Source of the DNA: Sinohyriopsis cumingii
Lineage: Eukaryota > Mollusca > Bivalvia > Unionida > Unionidae
Direction of reading: 5' to 3'
Length of the DNA: 64,000 nt
Assembly: GCA_028554795.2 (NCBI GenBank)
Contig: CM068830.1
Coordinates: 52,276,355 to 52,340,354, forward strand
In this document: piece after piece, positions 52,701-63,439 of the stretch
Layout of the letters: every line of letters starts with the position of its first letter
Position numbering within the stretch: the first letter of the stretch is position 1
Made by a program: the position numbers and the translations under genes
Notes under the pieces: model-generated
Databases searched by the model: none
Told to the model about the DNA's origin: nothing
Seen by the model: the letters and a program-made list of their open reading frames with translations, nothing else

Positions 52701-55700
52701 TACGCAATAGTCGGTACTTCAAAGGTTATCAGTTTTCTATGAAGGTTCAGCAAAACTATTGTATTGGTATATGTAAAAAAAAAAAAAAAAACAACAACAG
52801 AAGGATTAGCCATTCAATTAATTGTATCTGTTCTATTCGCGTCTTCAGAAGTCGGTCAGTTGTAGGTATAGTTCGGTAGCATGATTGACTGTATAACAGC
52901 ATACAGTACTCAGCCGAGATGTCAGCATAAGCAGATTATGATGTAACAATGCACACCAAAGATGGGGTTGTCAATACGAACAAAGGATCGTTTGTGTAAC
53001 AGATTGATTCCAATGCATTGCTTAGTCAAGTTTGTGGCTTCCTTTCATTCTCCCTTTTAATTTATCCAGTCCAAATCCATGATTGTATGTACAAATTAAA
53101 TAACCAAAAAGTCTGTCGCCAAAAAAAATCGCCAGATGGGATATTTTTGTCGTCAATAAGGAAAAAAAATCGCAATTTGCGACATTGGCGAAGCCCAGGA
53201 CGATCCCTGCTTGTCTTTGGTAGCTCTGAATCCAACTACGACAGCAAATCAGACCCATCAATGGCAGTTTAAGATTTTAGTAAAAACAGCAACATTGCCG
53301 CTCTTCATAAATTAGTAAGTTATTAAATTGAAGATACCGATTTTATTATGTTTATCTTGTCTTCTTGCTATTATATCATCTTTTTACTTAAAAAAGTGAA
53401 GCTGAATATGAATAAGTAACATTAGACTCATTTAATATTTTGAACTTGGTGTGTTGTTTGAAATTGGCATTGAGTCTTTTAAAATATTACTGCATTACTG
53501 CAGGTTGGTAACATAAGTAAAAATCAAATTGTATAATATGTATGCATATATACCCAGCAAGGGGTGGTGTGTGGTAGGGAAAAACTTAGATAACCTGCAT
53601 GTTATATTTGCTAATTTTTGGTAAATCAATCTCAAAAGCTGATCTTAACTTCATTAGCACAACCTTGTTGGGAGAGAAAATGCACTCAAAGTGAAGAGCG
53701 CACAACATAGCCAAAGGGAGATAACTCTTCTAGTCAGGACACAGTGTGATGGGAACCCAGCTTTTGACGTAATTGGTGTACATTGATTATGGTCAGCTTT
53801 TTTGATTCTCTGGGATGCTGAAATACACATAGAAATAAGTATTTTGGGTGCATGAAAAGGCCAACTACTGAGTTATTAGTTTGCAATTGGTTTTTTGGTG
53901 AACTTATCTTTTGTTGGACCTGATTTAACAAAATTGGATCCCATTCATTTAGTATCAGGTTATCAAAAAGAGTAAATAATTGTAAATGGATCAGCTGAAG
54001 TCATATAGAACAAATCTTAGTGAAAAAGGAAATTAAAAACACATTTATTTATTGTCCATGCCTTATTAATGCTTTGGTCAATAGAATAATTAGATGAGTT
54101 TTTGTGTGCTTTTTCAACTTTTATCAGTAAGCAGCATTCATACACTTTAATCGATGGTACCTTAAACTTATCTATGATGTTTGTAACAAAGTGTATCATA
54201 AAACACAGGAAAATATTGAAAAGATGTTTTGATTTTTCAACATTTTCTCCATATAATATAATTGAGTTATTTTGTTTATATATAATAACTCCAGTGTGAT
54301 CATTATTAAATTGACTACCAATGAGCCTGATGCTTGTGAGATTGGTCAACAGGTAGTATGTAATTGATTTAATTCTGATGTAATTCAGATGTAGAAAACA
54401 AAAAACTTAAGAAACTGAGAGATTCGCTGAGTGAATCTTGGATTCTGTCATTTCCATGAACCACAAAACGAGAAAGCAATGGGGTATTATAAGCATATGT
54501 TCTTGCAACTTTAGTCTCTAATTTGTTTCCTTCTCGCTTCATACTGAGTTTTGAATATCACAGAAAAGCCACTGACAATTATTATAATGGTAACATGACA
54601 GACAAACACACTTTTCACAGTTGTCAGTTGCCTTTGATTTTCATTATTTTATGATAATACAGAACTTCTCACAGTGAGCAAGCAGTGTCAGTCACATGAC
54701 ATAATAATGACAGAACAACATGGACAGCATGCTGTGTAGTTATTGCAAAGATAATATATTTGTTTCATTATTGAAATTTCAGTTTTGAGGGCTGAGAATC
54801 CAACATTATTTCAATGACAGAATCCTGGGACTGCCATCTTTCTGTTTAGAGCTCTCGAATTCTTAAGTTTACCCAAATAATACCACATGTACTTGCTTAG
54901 AAATTGAATCCAACTGCAAACAGCATACACCCTTATTTGCCATTACATAATGTGCTGTGTCTATGCAGTTTGTTAGGAGTCATCAGTAAAACAAACAACA
55001 TGGACCCTGATCTACTGGCACATTATGTGATGGCAGGTCAGGTCTGTGTTGTTTGCAGTTTGACTCAACTTAAAAGCAAGTATTATGTTAATTGTTTATA
55101 GTTTGCTTTATGGATATTACATTATGGCATATTGAACTTGTTGCAGATCAACTTAAAAATTATCAATTATAAAATCTGTTTTGTTTTATTAAAATAATAT
55201 AAGCTGGTTGTTGTTGTTCTTGAGTTTAACGCCATATTTCAGCACATGATAGGCTATGCATGGCGGCCAGTATTAATGGTGGAGGAAGAACCCGGGAAAG
55301 CCCCGGGAAGAACCACCGACCCACGAGAAGCTACTGGCGAGCTTTCTCACATACCAACATTAGCCAAATCCTAGATTTGAACCCACGCAGACAGATGTGA
55401 GATGGCAGTGATCCGTAACAGAGAGTGCTTTAGACCACTCGGGGCCCCCAATGTAAGCTGGTAATTCACTACTCAAATAATGTATGGAATAGCTCTGTGA
55501 TGTATATACTGGCCTATAGTCAGGACCAACTTCATGCAGCAGAGACCCTGATCTGCTGTCACATAATGCACCAGCAGGAAAAGGTCTGTTTTGTTTACTT
55601 ATTAGTCCTAACAAACTATAGACAGCAAGTCATGAAACTATCTGAGCACAAAATTTGAACTTGTTCTCAAGTTTCAGGAATTATGATCTGCTATAACTAC

Positions 55701-58700
55701 ATGCTAAAAGTGGTTAGAATTATAAAATAGCTTAGGATATACAGATATTTTATATCTCTGTATACATGGCAAATTTCATTGAAATTGAACAATCATAAGT
55801 ATGATTTTTCAAAATATTTTGGAGTTGTTTCTTTATGAGTTCTGAGAGTGTTGTGTCTTCTATTTATGGTAGATTCCATAATCTAGAACTTTGGAGAATA
55901 TGACACTCAACCAGAAAGTCATTACCAGTTGAAATTTGGATATATATATGTACATCACAAACTTAAATAAAGAATTTGAGAGGTTTTCAACTCTAAATTA
56001 CAAAAGGGGCTAGGAGCTTGAGCTCAAAGATTCAATACTTAAAACGCTTTACAATACATGTAAAGTTATATCAGACAAAAGCCCTGAAATATTGGGTAGT
56101 CTTATAGGTGAATTTTACATGAGGGCAAGCATAGAGTGTATGTATACACAAACAAAAATGCCAAAGTCCAATCATATTTGGACAGAATTTCATTATTGTA
56201 TGTAATTGTTAAAATAATGTTTCTTTTTTTAGCAGGTCAAGGTCATAATATCTTATTGGAATTCCATGCTCATAAGGAGAAGCTTGTACAGGAATATATA
56301 ACAATTCAGGGATGTGATGATACAAACAAGGAATTGTTCTTGGTCTTGCATGCAAGGGTTTTAGGTACGTACAATTATTCTGTTTCTTGGATTATAAATC
56401 TGGCACCTGGCTACACGGACATTTTTCCGAATGTATGTGTTTAGTACTGTTTGTGACGATCATGTTATTTATGACAATTAAATTTTCAGAAATGGTATCG
56501 CTTGGCCAAATTACTACCATATATACTGGTTTATAAGATGCATCAAACTTCAGACTGCACAGACCCTGATCTGCCAGTGCATTATGCACCAGCAGATCAG
56601 GGTCTGTGCAGTTTGTTAGGTGTACTAATATGGCATGCAACACACCTGTTTTTTCTGTTTGGTACAGTTTTGACATTTGCATTTTGACGATGACGAGAGG
56701 AGAGGCACTAGTTCCTCATTTTATAGGATATGGGCTTCCAGAAAGAATGAAAGGTATATAAACATAAAACAGTAGACAGATTGTTACAAGTGTTCCACTT
56801 GCCTTCATCACACTGTCAGCATCATTTCTGTCAAATGACCAATTAGAATTCATTTTAAAATCAGCTTCTCACGTACTTTACGAAAAAATTCTTGCTCTCA
56901 TGATTATACATAAAAGAACCTATTACGTCCATTGTATTAGTTGAAGAAAAAAAATATCTTGAGGTAAAAGGAAAAAAAATATTCAGGTTCAGTAGAAAAT
57001 CCCCCCCCCCACTATTGAACATAAAACCAAACCTTGACTACAAGTACACAAATTGTTTAATGTTCAATTTAATTATGAAACGAGGTAATAAGCAAATTTC
57101 AGGTCTGATAAATATAAAAAATACTTTTCGTGTGTATTGATTGGGAATCTGTTCAGACATGACATTGAGTTGTTGAAATCTGTTTTCCTTTTTAAAGGAA
57201 CAGCACAATGCATACTTGTTTATGTACATAAGCAACACACATGTACAAATAAAATAAGCAACACACATGTACAAATAAAAAAAAACAAAAATAACAAAAC
57301 AATACAAGACATTCAAAATGCAGCAACTGAGCAGTGGCAAAGTACTAAATCTATGCCCCAAAAGGACCTTCACTCACATATTTTTCTAGCTTGGGTCATT
57401 TATATAGCTTCTCTGTCTGTCTGTCTGTCTGTCTATCTGTCTCTCTCTCTCTCATATATCATGGATACTCTTAGATGACTTTATGATCCACCATTTCACT
57501 TTTGGAGGTGGGTAGGTGGTAGAGGACACAGCTGCTCAGTTGGTGGAGCATTGGAAGATTGCAGTTGAGATACCTTCCCAGGCCACAGCCTGGGCCATCT
57601 GTCTCAGGTGGGATACCTTCCCAGGCCACAGCCGGGGCCATCTGTCTCAGGTGGTATACCTTCCCAGGCCACAGCCTGGGCCATCTGTCTCAGCATTGTC
57701 CATCTGTCTCAGCATGTAATTAATAAAGGCACTTTGCTTCCACTTTCTTGGCATTATGTAGCCATCAGTGTCTACATTGTGCCATTAACATTGCCCCCCC
57801 CCCAGCACTTTTGGACCACATTAACATGTAAGTAACCAGGTGAAATTGCAGTATTTTAAAGAAAATACTTTGAGAGTTATTTTAACTCCTATTTCAAACT
57901 TTTGATGACATTTTATGACATTTAGCAAACACATGTAACAAATAGAATGTAAGATAAAATTAAAGAAATAATCTGAGCAGAATATTCATTAATTACAGAA
58001 GGCAAACTAAATTAAAACTTGTATTAAAAGAAAAGATAAAAAAGAAATACAAATGTCTGTGGTGGGGCTTGAACATATACTCTCCAGTATATTATTACGG
58101 TAAACGATCCCCGGCCTAGTCATACCAAAGACTTATTAAAAGGGTTCTAACAACTGCCTCACTTGGTGTTCAGTAATAAGAGGTTAGTTTTATGACTGGT
58201 CAGCCTGGTGTCAGGATAATGTGACTGTGTGGAACATCATTCTACATCGTCTGCGGCATGATGCCCCAGTGCTAGACATCACTATAAAATGTCATGTTGC
58301 AGACATCGTAGCAATATGACTGAAACATTGTTAAAGCTGTGTTAAAAATCCAAATCACATCACACACACTATTGGTAGCCTGTCTAATCTGATCTGGTCT
58401 GCCTAATCTTGACCTCTTGGAATGACCGAATACAGCCATAGCATATTAGCATGTAAATACTGCTACAGAGCCCTGTGATTCTTTTCATAATGGAAGTGGA
58501 AACAAAAATTAGATTGAATCGCTTAGCTAATGGTATTAATTGATAATGGAATATGGTACTGCACTTGTACACAAGTAAAATCAGTCATCAGGTAAGTGAA
58601 CAATACAGATTTACAATCATGAATACATCTCTGTCTGTCTCATTGGAGCATATGTTTTATTTGATCATTAGGTGCAAGAAGAAAATTGATGGAATATTCA

Positions 58701-60277
58701 TCTTCTTTGTAAATTCTAATGCACATATATGTAATTAAATTTAAACAACATATATTACAAATAATGTACATTACTGGTGCATGCTGCTTTAGCGCAGTTG
58801 CATCTGATTTATGTTAATTTTTAATACTGACAATCATGTAATTGTTTAAAATACTCACAGTGGGATCCTATATTTGTTCATATATGATCTCTTCCCCAAA
58901 ATGAAATATATTTTGCACATTATTTTTCATACTCTTGGAAAAGTATTTTCCATACGAAAAATGTGATAAAGCGATTTGGATGACATAATCCATATATAAG
59001 TTGATTTGAAGCTAAGATTTTCTGGTCGAAAAGTATCGTCTTATAGGCCTTCAAATACAGTACTAAAATAATTCATTAAAATTGAAACAGATGAAGAGGC
59101 ATACTAAAGAATATTGCATTTTTACTGGTTTCTTTGCTGATTTTCTAAGTTTAATTTATGTGTGTGATTCACATCATTATTCCTAAAAGCCAATATCTTT
59201 GAAATCATAGTACAGTATATTATAAATAATAAATACAACTTAATATGGTCAAGGTAACGAAAAAATACACAAGCATTTTTTAAATTACCAACATTCTCTT
59301 TTTTCAGACCATTTTCATCAAAAATAGCATTATCGGCTGCTTCTTTTATTGCTTCGAATATCATTGCTCAATGGACTTCTTTAGTATTTGACTACACTCA
59401 TTGAAATTTCCCAGTTTTGATTTATGTTAAAGAATTACTCAAAATGCAACCAGGAACACAAAGATAAAAAGAAATACATGTATATTATTCCATACAAATA
59501 GCAATTGACATTTGAATGTCAGTTTTGTTTAAAGAAACATTAAATGGATTTTTTGTTACAGTGAAGTGGGTCTTAAGTTGTATGGTGATGGACATGAAAG
59601 GCGCTCTGAGAAACACATTTTGCCTTCATGTTTCTGCTTATTAATAATGACCACAAATTTGAACATGTATATAATTTTCATATGTGTTAGATGGTTACAA
59701 AAATCATCTTCTATCAAAATATCAAATATTTTTTCAAATTGACTAAGTTCAGGGAGGCAGACATATGGCAAACTTTGAGCTTTTCATTGAACACAGACCT
59801 ATATAGGAATAAAATTAGCCATTAATTTCACTGTTTCATTACATCATGTTTACGTATATTTTATTGTGAAGCTGAGAGTAATTCAGGGAAAGCAAATGAG
59901 ACTATTTGCTTGGGATATAAATTATAGCTAGTTCCCACTGAAACAAAACCAGGCCAATATGTAAATTGCTAAAATGTATATCAGCTTTTTATTGGACAAG
60001 ATTGCTTGATCTTAGAACAACAAAAATAACCTGCTTTATTGTGTATATGAAATTAGAATATAGTGTAAACATTGATTATTCAGACTTAAAAACTTAATAA
60101 TGACATTTATAGATACCTGAAATTGACCTTTTTCACTATAATTTTCAAAAAGACATTTTTCTTCTCATTGCAGGGAAAGGGAAAGGTACACCGGCATTAC
60201 GCAATGGAATCAAAAGGATTAAAGTTGATGAGGATGAAGATTCTGATACAGCAAGTGACTGGCAAGGGTTTGATTGA
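46792..60277 (+). CDS. ADISSP: C20orf27/ADISSP homologue, 5' coding exon not found
   Basis: Three + strand exons are seen: 46,792-47,031, 56,236-56,364 and 60,174-60,277 (stop TGA at 60,275). Each has a good acceptor (CCTTCAG, TTTTTAGCAG, CATTGCAG). The two internal donors are GTAATG and GTACGT, and all junctions are phase 1. Joined, they give about 156 residues. Landmarks are THEADGCHVRFSAAEV, VHLGFLQINRRYEIQL and LQNLHLKMKSYSFTEDG (exon A), LLEFHAHKEKLVQEYI and LVLHARVLG (exon B), and GTPALRNGIK and SDWQGFD at the C-terminus (exon C). These follow the human protein, about 174 residues, along its whole length from roughly residue 20, as I recall it. The mammalian product is described as an adipose-secreted signalling protein, but its role in invertebrates is not known to me. 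About 20 N-terminal residues must lie in an exon further upstream. No stop or shift interrupts the three exons, so the gene looks intact. Confidence 0.85.
47071..47218. repeat. 30-bp tandem array in the ADISSP intron
   Basis: Five units of CCCACATTGTAGGAATGTAT then TACATATTGA at exact 30-base spacing (47,071, 47,101, 47,131, 47,161, 47,191). They begin 40 bases after the exon donor. The in-frame GMYYIL repeats are a translation artefact of this array. Confidence 0.9.
47219..49090. other. ADISSP intron, mostly unique AT-rich sequence
   Basis: Short (CA)n tracts lie near 47,445 and 47,800. No transposon or exon was recognised. Confidence 0.4.
49095..49231. repeat. ~47-bp tandem array, left part
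   Basis: Units share ACCATGTTATAATGAAGG then a TTATA and GTGCTGTRACAGGA pattern. The array continues at 50,567-50,830 and is interrupted by the hAT-like element. Confidence 0.75.
49232..50566 (-). mobile_element. hAT-like non-autonomous DNA transposon, copy 1 (1,335 bp)
   Basis: The ends are CAGGGATGGTCCTGGCTTT and, inverted, CAGGGATCGTCCTGGGCTT. The six-base target duplication GGCCTT is perfect (49,226-49,231 and 50,567-50,572). Minus-strand codons 49,460-49,717 hold a hAT-type C-terminal dimerisation segment (STVDCERGFSKMNLIKTDIR, then ENLMRISM). The rest of a transposase is absent, so any movement would need an enzyme from elsewhere. Confidence 0.85.
50567..50830. repeat. ~47-bp tandem array, right part
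   Basis: GAACCATGTTATAATGAAGG followed by GCCTTATACT recurs with 47-48-base spacing (50,643, 50,691, 50,738). It is the same array as 49,095-49,231. Confidence 0.85.
51005..51295. repeat. 33-bp tandem array, about nine units
   Basis: AACATGCCTAAATTTGGTAT then ATGACAATACAGT recurs with a 32-33-base period. Because 33 is a multiple of three, both strands stay open (113 and 128 codons). These are not genes. Confidence 0.9.
51868..53209 (-). mobile_element. hAT-like non-autonomous DNA transposon, copy 2 (1,342 bp)
   Basis: It has the same termini as copy 1 and a perfect six-base target duplication CTTGTC (51,862-51,867 and 53,210-53,215). It is collinear with copy 1 throughout, with few substitutions and small indels. 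The minus-strand dimerisation segment is read at 52,081-52,278 (VDCERGFSKMNLIKTDIR). Confidence 0.85.
53216..54895. other. ADISSP intron, no repeat recognised
   Basis: Overlapping AT-derived frames lie on opposite strands at 54.0-54.35 kb and are not supported as exons. Confidence 0.4.
54900..55085. repeat. Hairpin repeat family copy
   Basis: GCAGTTTGTTAGGAGTCATC, AGTAAAACAAACAACATGGA, CCCTGATCTACTGGCACATT and TTTGCAGTTTGACTCAACTT occur in the family order. The copy ends AAAAGCAAGTA. Confidence 0.8.
55209..55453 (-). repeat. tRNA-derived SINE, family 2
   Basis: This is a near full-length copy of the 33,616-33,865 element in reverse. The tRNA-like head ends at GGGGCCCCCA. A perfect nine-base target duplication (TAAGCTGGT) flanks it at 55,200-55,208 and 55,454-55,462. 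Confidence 0.88.
55475..55620. repeat. Hairpin repeat family, diverged copy
   Basis: AGAGACCCTGATCTGCTGTC, ACATAATGCACCAGCAGG and AGGTCTGTTTTGTTTAC align with the family centre. Confidence 0.65.
56540..56625. repeat. Hairpin repeat family, near-perfect hairpin
   Basis: ACTGCACAGACCCTGATCTG and its exact inverse GCAGATCAGGGTCTGTGCAG are separated by about 17 bases. The loop itself contains TGCATTATGCA. This is the cleanest hairpin of the family. Confidence 0.9.
57410..57455. repeat. (TCTG)n/(CT)n microsatellite
   Basis: CTGT units followed by CT units. Confidence 0.9.
57515..57720. repeat. 43-bp tandem array with a tRNA-like leader
   Basis: ATACCTTCCCAGGCCACAGC then CTGGGCCATCTGTCTCAGGT occurs three times at 43-base spacing (57,570, 57,613, 57,656). 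The preceding GCTCAGTTGGTGGAGCATTG looks like a tRNA A box, so a SINE head is possible. Reading frames here are repeat translations. Confidence 0.8.
58106..58363 (+). repeat. tRNA-derived SINE, family 1, head missing
   Basis: It starts within the B-box region and carries the family body and tail (CATACCAAAGACTTATTAAA, GGCCTGG-like TCAGCCTGGTGTCAGGATAA, CAGACATCGTAGCAATATGA). Confidence 0.8.
58375..59063. mobile_element. Second, left-truncated copy of the 44.8-46.3 kb TIR element
   Basis: It is collinear with about 45,545-46,303: ATTGGTAGCCT, TAATCTGATCTGGTCTGCC, GGAATATGGTACTGCACTT, GCATGCTGCTTTAGCGCAGT and the right end AGTATCGTCTTATAGGC. The left part is replaced by the SINE ending at 58,363. 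Confidence 0.8.
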
Positions 60278-60424
60278 TTGAAATTGACACATATTTATTA
60301 TGCATACTGTAACATTGAACTTGACTGTAAGTTGCAACAGCATTATTAATCCAGGTTGTAATTGTACGCGATCCTAGTGATGCACCTCTTTGAGACCATT
60401 TTGGTTGATGCAAAAGTACCATAT

Positions 60425-60645
60425 TTAACCTGCTTATAAGACAAGTCCAGCTGCAAACTGCACTGACCTTGAACTGCCATTGCTTTATATGCTTTCAGAT
60501 CAGGGTTTGTGTAGTTTGTTAGGAGTAATCAGTAGATCAAACAACACAGACCCTGATCTGCAGTTGCATTATGCTACTGCATATCTGGATCTTTATTGTT
60601 TGCAGTTTGAGTTAACATATAAGCAAGTACAGATGGTAAGTTCTG
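60425..60645. repeat. Hairpin repeat family, longest copy
   Basis: The outer arms are CTGCTTATAAG and, inverted, ATATAAGCAAGTA. Inside lie two hairpin-forming halves built from CAGACCCTGATCTGC and its inverse, joined by GTTTGTTAGGAGTAATCAGT. It begins about 150 bases after the ADISSP stop. Confidence 0.8.
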
Positions 60646-61439
60646 GATTTTTTTATGTGTAACACTGTAATATTGCAACTTGAAATTGCAGCACTAATTT
60701 GCTATAGTTCACTGGGGAAGGTTTTTGTGGCTGTAACCTAGATACTGGGAAACATTTAACAGGTTGACAGTATTTGGAAATTTTAAAATTTGAAGTCCGA
60801 ATCTAAGTAATAATTAAGAACTGTGACATTGTGCAACAAAATTTACCTTTCATTTACACTGTTTATCATAGTAATTAGGTCTGTGGTGCCTATTGTTTAT
60901 GCCTGGCAAGGAAAATTAAACAATGTTACATAACAAAATATGGCCGATGGGACCTTTTCCAAATAAAACTGAGTCAAATGTAGGTAGTAAAAAAATTATT
61001 TATTACTGGAATAGCTAAAAAAAATATTCTTTTCATTTTTGCCCAAGCAAGTAGGTTTCCTGCTATTTTTAGAGGAATCAGTGGAAAAGTTAATACATTC
61101 TGAAACTTTGGAGAAGTTTTTGGTTGGCAAAATAGAAAAATAAAATTAGCTGTGCTACTTTTGCATGAAACCCTAAACAATCTAAACAGCACTAAAATTT
61201 AAGGTAATCTACCATCCTTCTAAATAGTAGGACTGTAATTTTATGAACACCATACTTTCAAAATTCGTAACAATTGTCAGTAGTACATAAAACTATTGGA
61301 CACCAGGTGTGTTTACTAAAGCGCCTCTGCCCCCTCAACCCATAAAGTTGGTACATAAATCAAAAATGCTTTGCCCATTTTCTAAAACGAGGTGTTTGAA
61401 TAAGTAGTCATCTGAAACTGCTTTGATACCCATATTATA

Positions 61440-62060
61440 GCCTGAGTTTCAATGGCCCATTATTCTTTAGCTCTACTGGTTACAGACCAAAAGAGTTTAT
61501 GGGATGGTCTGTTGTCCATCATCTGTCATCTGTTCATCGTTTGTCTGTCCATTAGCAAAAGATTGTTTTCAGTACTTCTTGGATGATTGCCACAAATTCA
61601 TCCCATTGGTCTAATTGGTTCTATATGAAATTGGTGGTGCTTGGACATCCAGTATGGCCACCACAACAGTCATCTTGAAAGTCTTATCACTATTCTGCTT
61701 CAGTAAATGGTCATATCAACATGGGATTTTCATTAAAAGACTTATTATGATGTATAGTTGATCCTAAATGAAAATGTCCATCAGATGTCCAATATTGCCA
61801 ACATGGCAGCAATCTTGAAAATCTTTGTTATTGCTATTACTCCTGACTGGGTGGTTATGTCAACTTGGAATTTTCACTGAAAAACTTTCTGTGATTCAAG
61901 TCGGTCAAAATGAAAATGGTGCCAGTCTGACATTTAGTATGGCCGCTAGGGCAGCCATCTTGAAAATATTGGTATCAGTACTCTTCCTGAATGGAGGTGG
62001 TCATATCACAGACTTGTCAACCCTTATGATTTGATCCTTAAAATATCAATTTATCAAATA
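61440..62060. repeat. Diverged ~140-bp tandem array, part 1
   Basis: AGTATGGCCACCACAACAGT then CATCTTGAAA recurs near 61,655, 61,795 and 61,939. Between units lies TTTTCATTAAAAGACTTATT then ATGATGTATAGTTG. Frames such as 61,825-62,034 translate the repeat. Confidence 0.75.
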
Positions 62061-62074
62061 ATAGCGTGGGTGTG

Positions 62075-62384
62075 TGATTTGGAATTATAACATAGCTTTA
62101 ACAATTTTTCAGTCATATCACTACGATGTCTGCAGTGTGGTAGTTTATAGTGATGTCTAGCACTGGGACATCACAGTGCAGACATGGAGCATGATGTCCC
62201 ACCCAGCCACATTATCCTGACACCAGGCCAACCAGTCCTAACACTAACCTTTTAATGCTGAGTGCAAAACGAGGCAGCTGTTAGTACCATTTATATAGGT
62301 CTTTGGCATGATTTGGGGAGGGGATCAAACCCACAACCTCCCGCAGTCGAGGCAGATGCTCTAACCACTAGGCCACTGGAGCAT
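62075..62384 (-). repeat. tRNA-derived SINE, family 1
   Basis: A near full-length reversed copy. The tail GTCATATCACTACGATGTCT is at the left and the head CTCTAACCACTAGGCCACTG is at the right, with B-box complement GGGATCAAACCCACAACC. Confidence 0.88.
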
Positions 62385-62473
62385 TAAGAATAATAGCAAA
62401 AATTATGGAAATATGATTGTCACGGTCAATTCCAGATACTGGTTTTTCGTGTTTGATTCAGATCCAGATTCAT

Positions 62474-63113
62474 ATTAGATTCAGTGAGGTTGGACAGGTA
62501 ACCAGTCTAACTATGCAGGAGCACCTCAGTCACTTTAAACAGCAAATATATTCATTAGATTCAGTGAGGTTAGTAAGGTAACCAGTCTAACTATGCAGGA
62601 GTACCTCAGACACTTTAAACAGCAAATATATTCAGTAGATTCAGTGAGATTGGTCAGGTAACCAGACTAACTGTACAGGAGTACCTCAGACACTTTAAAC
62701 AGCAAATATATTCATTAGATTCAGTGAGGTTAGTAAGGTAACCAGTCTAACTGTGCAGGAGTACCTCAGACACTTTAAACAGCAAATATATTCAGTAGAT
62801 TCAGTGAGGTTGGTCAGGTAACCAGACTAACTGTACAGGAGTACCTCAGATACTTTGAACAGCAAATATATTCATTAGATTCAGTGAGGTTGGTCAGGTA
62901 ACCAGTCTAACTATACAGGAGTACCTCATACACTTTAAACAGCAAATATATTCATTAGATTCAGTGAGGTTGGTCAGGTAACCAGTCTAACTGTGCAGGA
63001 GTACCTCGTACACTTTAAACAGCAAATATGATCAGTAGATTCAGTGAGGTTGGTCAGGTAACCAGACTAACTGTACAGGAGTACCTCATACACTTTAAAT
63101 AGCAAATATATTT
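62474..63113. repeat. 80-bp satellite array, eight units
   Basis: Units start at 62,474, 62,554, 62,634, 62,714, 62,794, 62,874, 62,954 and 63,034, exactly 80 bases apart. The shared core is TAGATTCAGTGAGGTTGGTC, AGGTAACCAG, CTAACT, CAGGAGTACCTC and CTTTAAACAGCAAATAT. Unit starts vary between CATTAGAT and CAGTAGAT. Confidence 0.97.
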
Positions 63114-63439
63114 TCATGCAAAACATCTGCATAGTCAAGCTGTTGCTGATAAAAGTTTCTAAAAATGGCATCAAATAAATGATGCATGCTAAAGAAGGGA
63201 CAATAAGTCTGTGAAATTGAAACAAATCAAAAGAAAATCAAAGATAGCAAGAAGCCATTGAGCTCAAAAGACTTTGGAACTACAGCTTGTGAAATTGTAC
63301 TGGAAGTAATTAAAGTTTAAGTGTACTTACAAGCCTTTTAGCTGAACATATTGTTTATCATTGCTGCACCAGTCTCTGATCACATTTCTGAACTTTTTAA
63401 ATGCACATTTTCCATGTTGACAATAGCAGTACATGATAT

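Noticed and set aside
57516..57835. Proline-rich frames (RPQPGPSV repeats)
   Set aside because: Translation of the 43-base tandem repeat.
62474..63113. CRISPR-like array
   Set aside because: Units are contiguous 80-base satellite repeats without unique spacers, in a eukaryotic genome.
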